7,256 nt of DNA from Salinisphaeraceae bacterium UBA4764 (GTDB lineage Bacteria; Pseudomonadota; Gammaproteobacteria; Nevskiales; Salinisphaeraceae). Position 1 is the stretch's first letter. Each line of letters begins with the position of its first letter. A model generated the notes under the pieces. It had not been told where the DNA came from, did not search any database, and worked only from the letters and a program-made list of their open reading frames with translations. The position numbers and the translations under genes are program-made. The DNA lies in the NCBI GenBank assembly GCA_002403445.1, contig DHHU01000039.1:1-7256 (forward strand), in the 5' to 3' direction. Positions 6,871-7,256 of this stretch are shown here, piece by piece.

Positions 6871-6876
6871 GTATAA
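6871..6876 (-). promoter_or_regulatory. Possible -10 element for argE
   Basis: TTATAC lies in an AT-rich pocket (6871-6884) of the divergent region, ending 7 bases before the ATG at 6863 and 31 before the preferred ATG at 6839. I find no good -35; the place where it should be holds part of an imperfect inverted repeat (6890-6914). Initiation near 6864 would give either a leaderless message from 6863 or a 5' leader of about 24 bases for the 6839 start. Confidence 0.3.
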
Positions 6877-6889
6877 TTTAGCAATACTT

Positions 6890-6914
6890 GGATCTGGCCT
6901 CAGGCCTGTCATCC
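6890..6914. repeat. Imperfect inverted repeat in the argE / UPF0149 divergent region
   Basis: GGCC-TCA-GGCC (6896-6906) is flanked by GGAT (6890-6893) and ATCC (6911-6914), giving an interrupted hairpin or operator-like dyad of 25 bases. There is no clean T tract, so it is not a convincing terminator. It sits just upstream of the argE -10-like element, where a regulator could act, but no known operator consensus is matched. Confidence 0.35.
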
Positions 6915-6973
6915 ATAGGGATCTTTTGGCCCAAGGTGTAAGCTGCCGCATATGGAGATATTCATTCGGTTGC

Positions 6974-7003
6974 TTGCCCCTCAGAAACACAAACGACTTT
7001 AGT
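6974..7003 (+). promoter_or_regulatory. Possible promoter for the UPF0149 gene
   Basis: TTGCCC (6974-6979) and TTTAGT (6998-7003) are separated by 18 bases, and initiation would fall near 7010, about 17 bases before the ATG. Both boxes are only partial matches to the sigma-70 consensus, so this is one plausible reading of the rightward promoter that the divergent layout requires somewhere in 6840-7026. Confidence 0.25.
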
Positions 7004-7026
7004 GCTGCCTCTGGACCAGCGCCGCT

Positions 7027-7256
7027 ATGGACCAACAACAACTTTTCGACGCTATTGAACGCGGCTTGCGCCAAGCGGAATCGGTGCAGTCGCCGTCCGA
7101 AGCGCATGGCACGCTCACTGGTCTGCTGTGTATCGACAACGACACTACCGGGGGCAACGCAGTTGAGGACGTCGACTCGAAAATGCTCGATCAGGCGATG
7201 GATGCGCTGCGTGAAATGACGTTGAACGGCTTGTATGACCCGGAGTGCGGTTTCAC
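7027..7256 (+). CDS. ygfB: UPF0149/YgfB-family protein, N-terminal part (cut by window edge)
   Basis: The reading frame runs 76 codons from the ATG at 7027 to the window edge without a stop. The signature SPSEAHGTLTGLLC (residues 22-35) matches the YgfB/YecA (UPF0149) family, where the corresponding stretch reads like PAE.HG.L.GLLC. The preceding segment would form one helix and the following DSKMLDQAMDALREM another, as in this all-helical fold. The family is about 180-200 residues, so over half is missing. In many gammaproteobacteria this gene heads the ygfB-pepP-ubiH-visC cluster for ubiquinone synthesis and proline aminopeptidase; that would lie to the right and cannot be confirmed here. 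In Pseudomonas a YgfB protein affects ampDh3 expression, but nothing here tests that role. There is no strong Shine-Dalgarno; GGA lies about 12 bases upstream of the ATG. Confidence 0.88.
   Translation, partial: MDQQQLFDAIERGLRQAESVQSPSEAHGTLTGLLCIDNDTTGGNAVEDVDSKMLDQAMDALREMTLNGLYDPECGF

Noticed and set aside
6896..6929. A rho-independent terminator (GGCC stem followed by TTTT)
   Set aside because: The inner stem is only 4 base pairs, the T run is separated from it by more than 10 bases, and no plus-strand gene ends upstream of it.
6840..7026. A 6S RNA (ssrS) or other small RNA gene beside the UPF0149 gene
   Set aside because: 6S RNA is often near ygfB/zapA, but I cannot fold this 187-base stretch into the long interrupted hairpin with a central bubble, and it contains the argE start region.
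6817..7107. A 96-codon minus-strand open frame crossing the argE start and the UPF0149 start
   Set aside because: It overlaps both real gene starts, has no recognisable domain, and is antisense to the well-supported YgfB-like frame.
1..7256. Mobile elements, CRISPR arrays, tRNA genes, defence or biosynthetic systems
   Set aside because: No transposase or integrase motifs, regularly spaced repeats, cloverleaf-like stretches or unexplained long frames were found; the window is nearly filled by known housekeeping genes.

Overview
The window is ordinary chromosomal housekeeping sequence from a gammaproteobacterium outside the Enterobacterales. Three things point there: the gshB/yqgE/ruvX/pyrR/pyrB gene order familiar from Pseudomonas-type genomes, a classical bifunctional ArgA (amino acid kinase plus GNAT), and a YgfB/UPF0149 gene. 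The DNA is moderately GC-rich. I would not name a genus from this sequence alone.

Layout, read along the minus strand from right to left: argE (acetylornithine deacetylase), argA (N-acetylglutamate synthase), rsmE (16S rRNA m3U1498 methyltransferase), gshB (glutathione synthetase), yqgE/algH (DUF179 protein), ruvX/yqgF (pre-16S rRNA nuclease), pyrR (PRPP-binding pyrimidine regulator/UPRTase family) and pyrB (aspartate carbamoyltransferase, cut at its last residues by the left edge). One gene lies on the plus strand: the first 76 codons of a UPF0149/YgfB-family protein, which leaves rightward from the short divergent region 6840-7026. No gap between genes reaches 300 bases.

The minus-strand genes are tightly packed. 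Stop and start codons overlap at argA/rsmE (TGATG), rsmE/gshB (ATGA), ruvX/pyrR (TTGA) and pyrR/pyrB (ATGA), and yqgE/ruvX overlap by 8 bases. The only real gaps are 66 bases (argE-argA) and 39 bases (gshB-yqgE). This suggests one long transcript, with possible internal promoters in the two gaps. Functionally it joins arginine biosynthesis (argE, argA), glutathione synthesis (gshB), ribosome maturation (rsmE, ruvX) and pyrimidine synthesis (pyrR, pyrB). The arginine and pyrimidine parts are linked through carbamoyl phosphate.

I saw no mobile element, CRISPR array, RNA gene or unknown multigene system. The most interesting local signal is that argA, yqgE and one possible argE start each have a -10-like hexamer only 6-7 bases before an ATG, with no usable Shine-Dalgarno sequence. 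That geometry would give leaderless mRNAs. It is a hypothesis from motif reading only.
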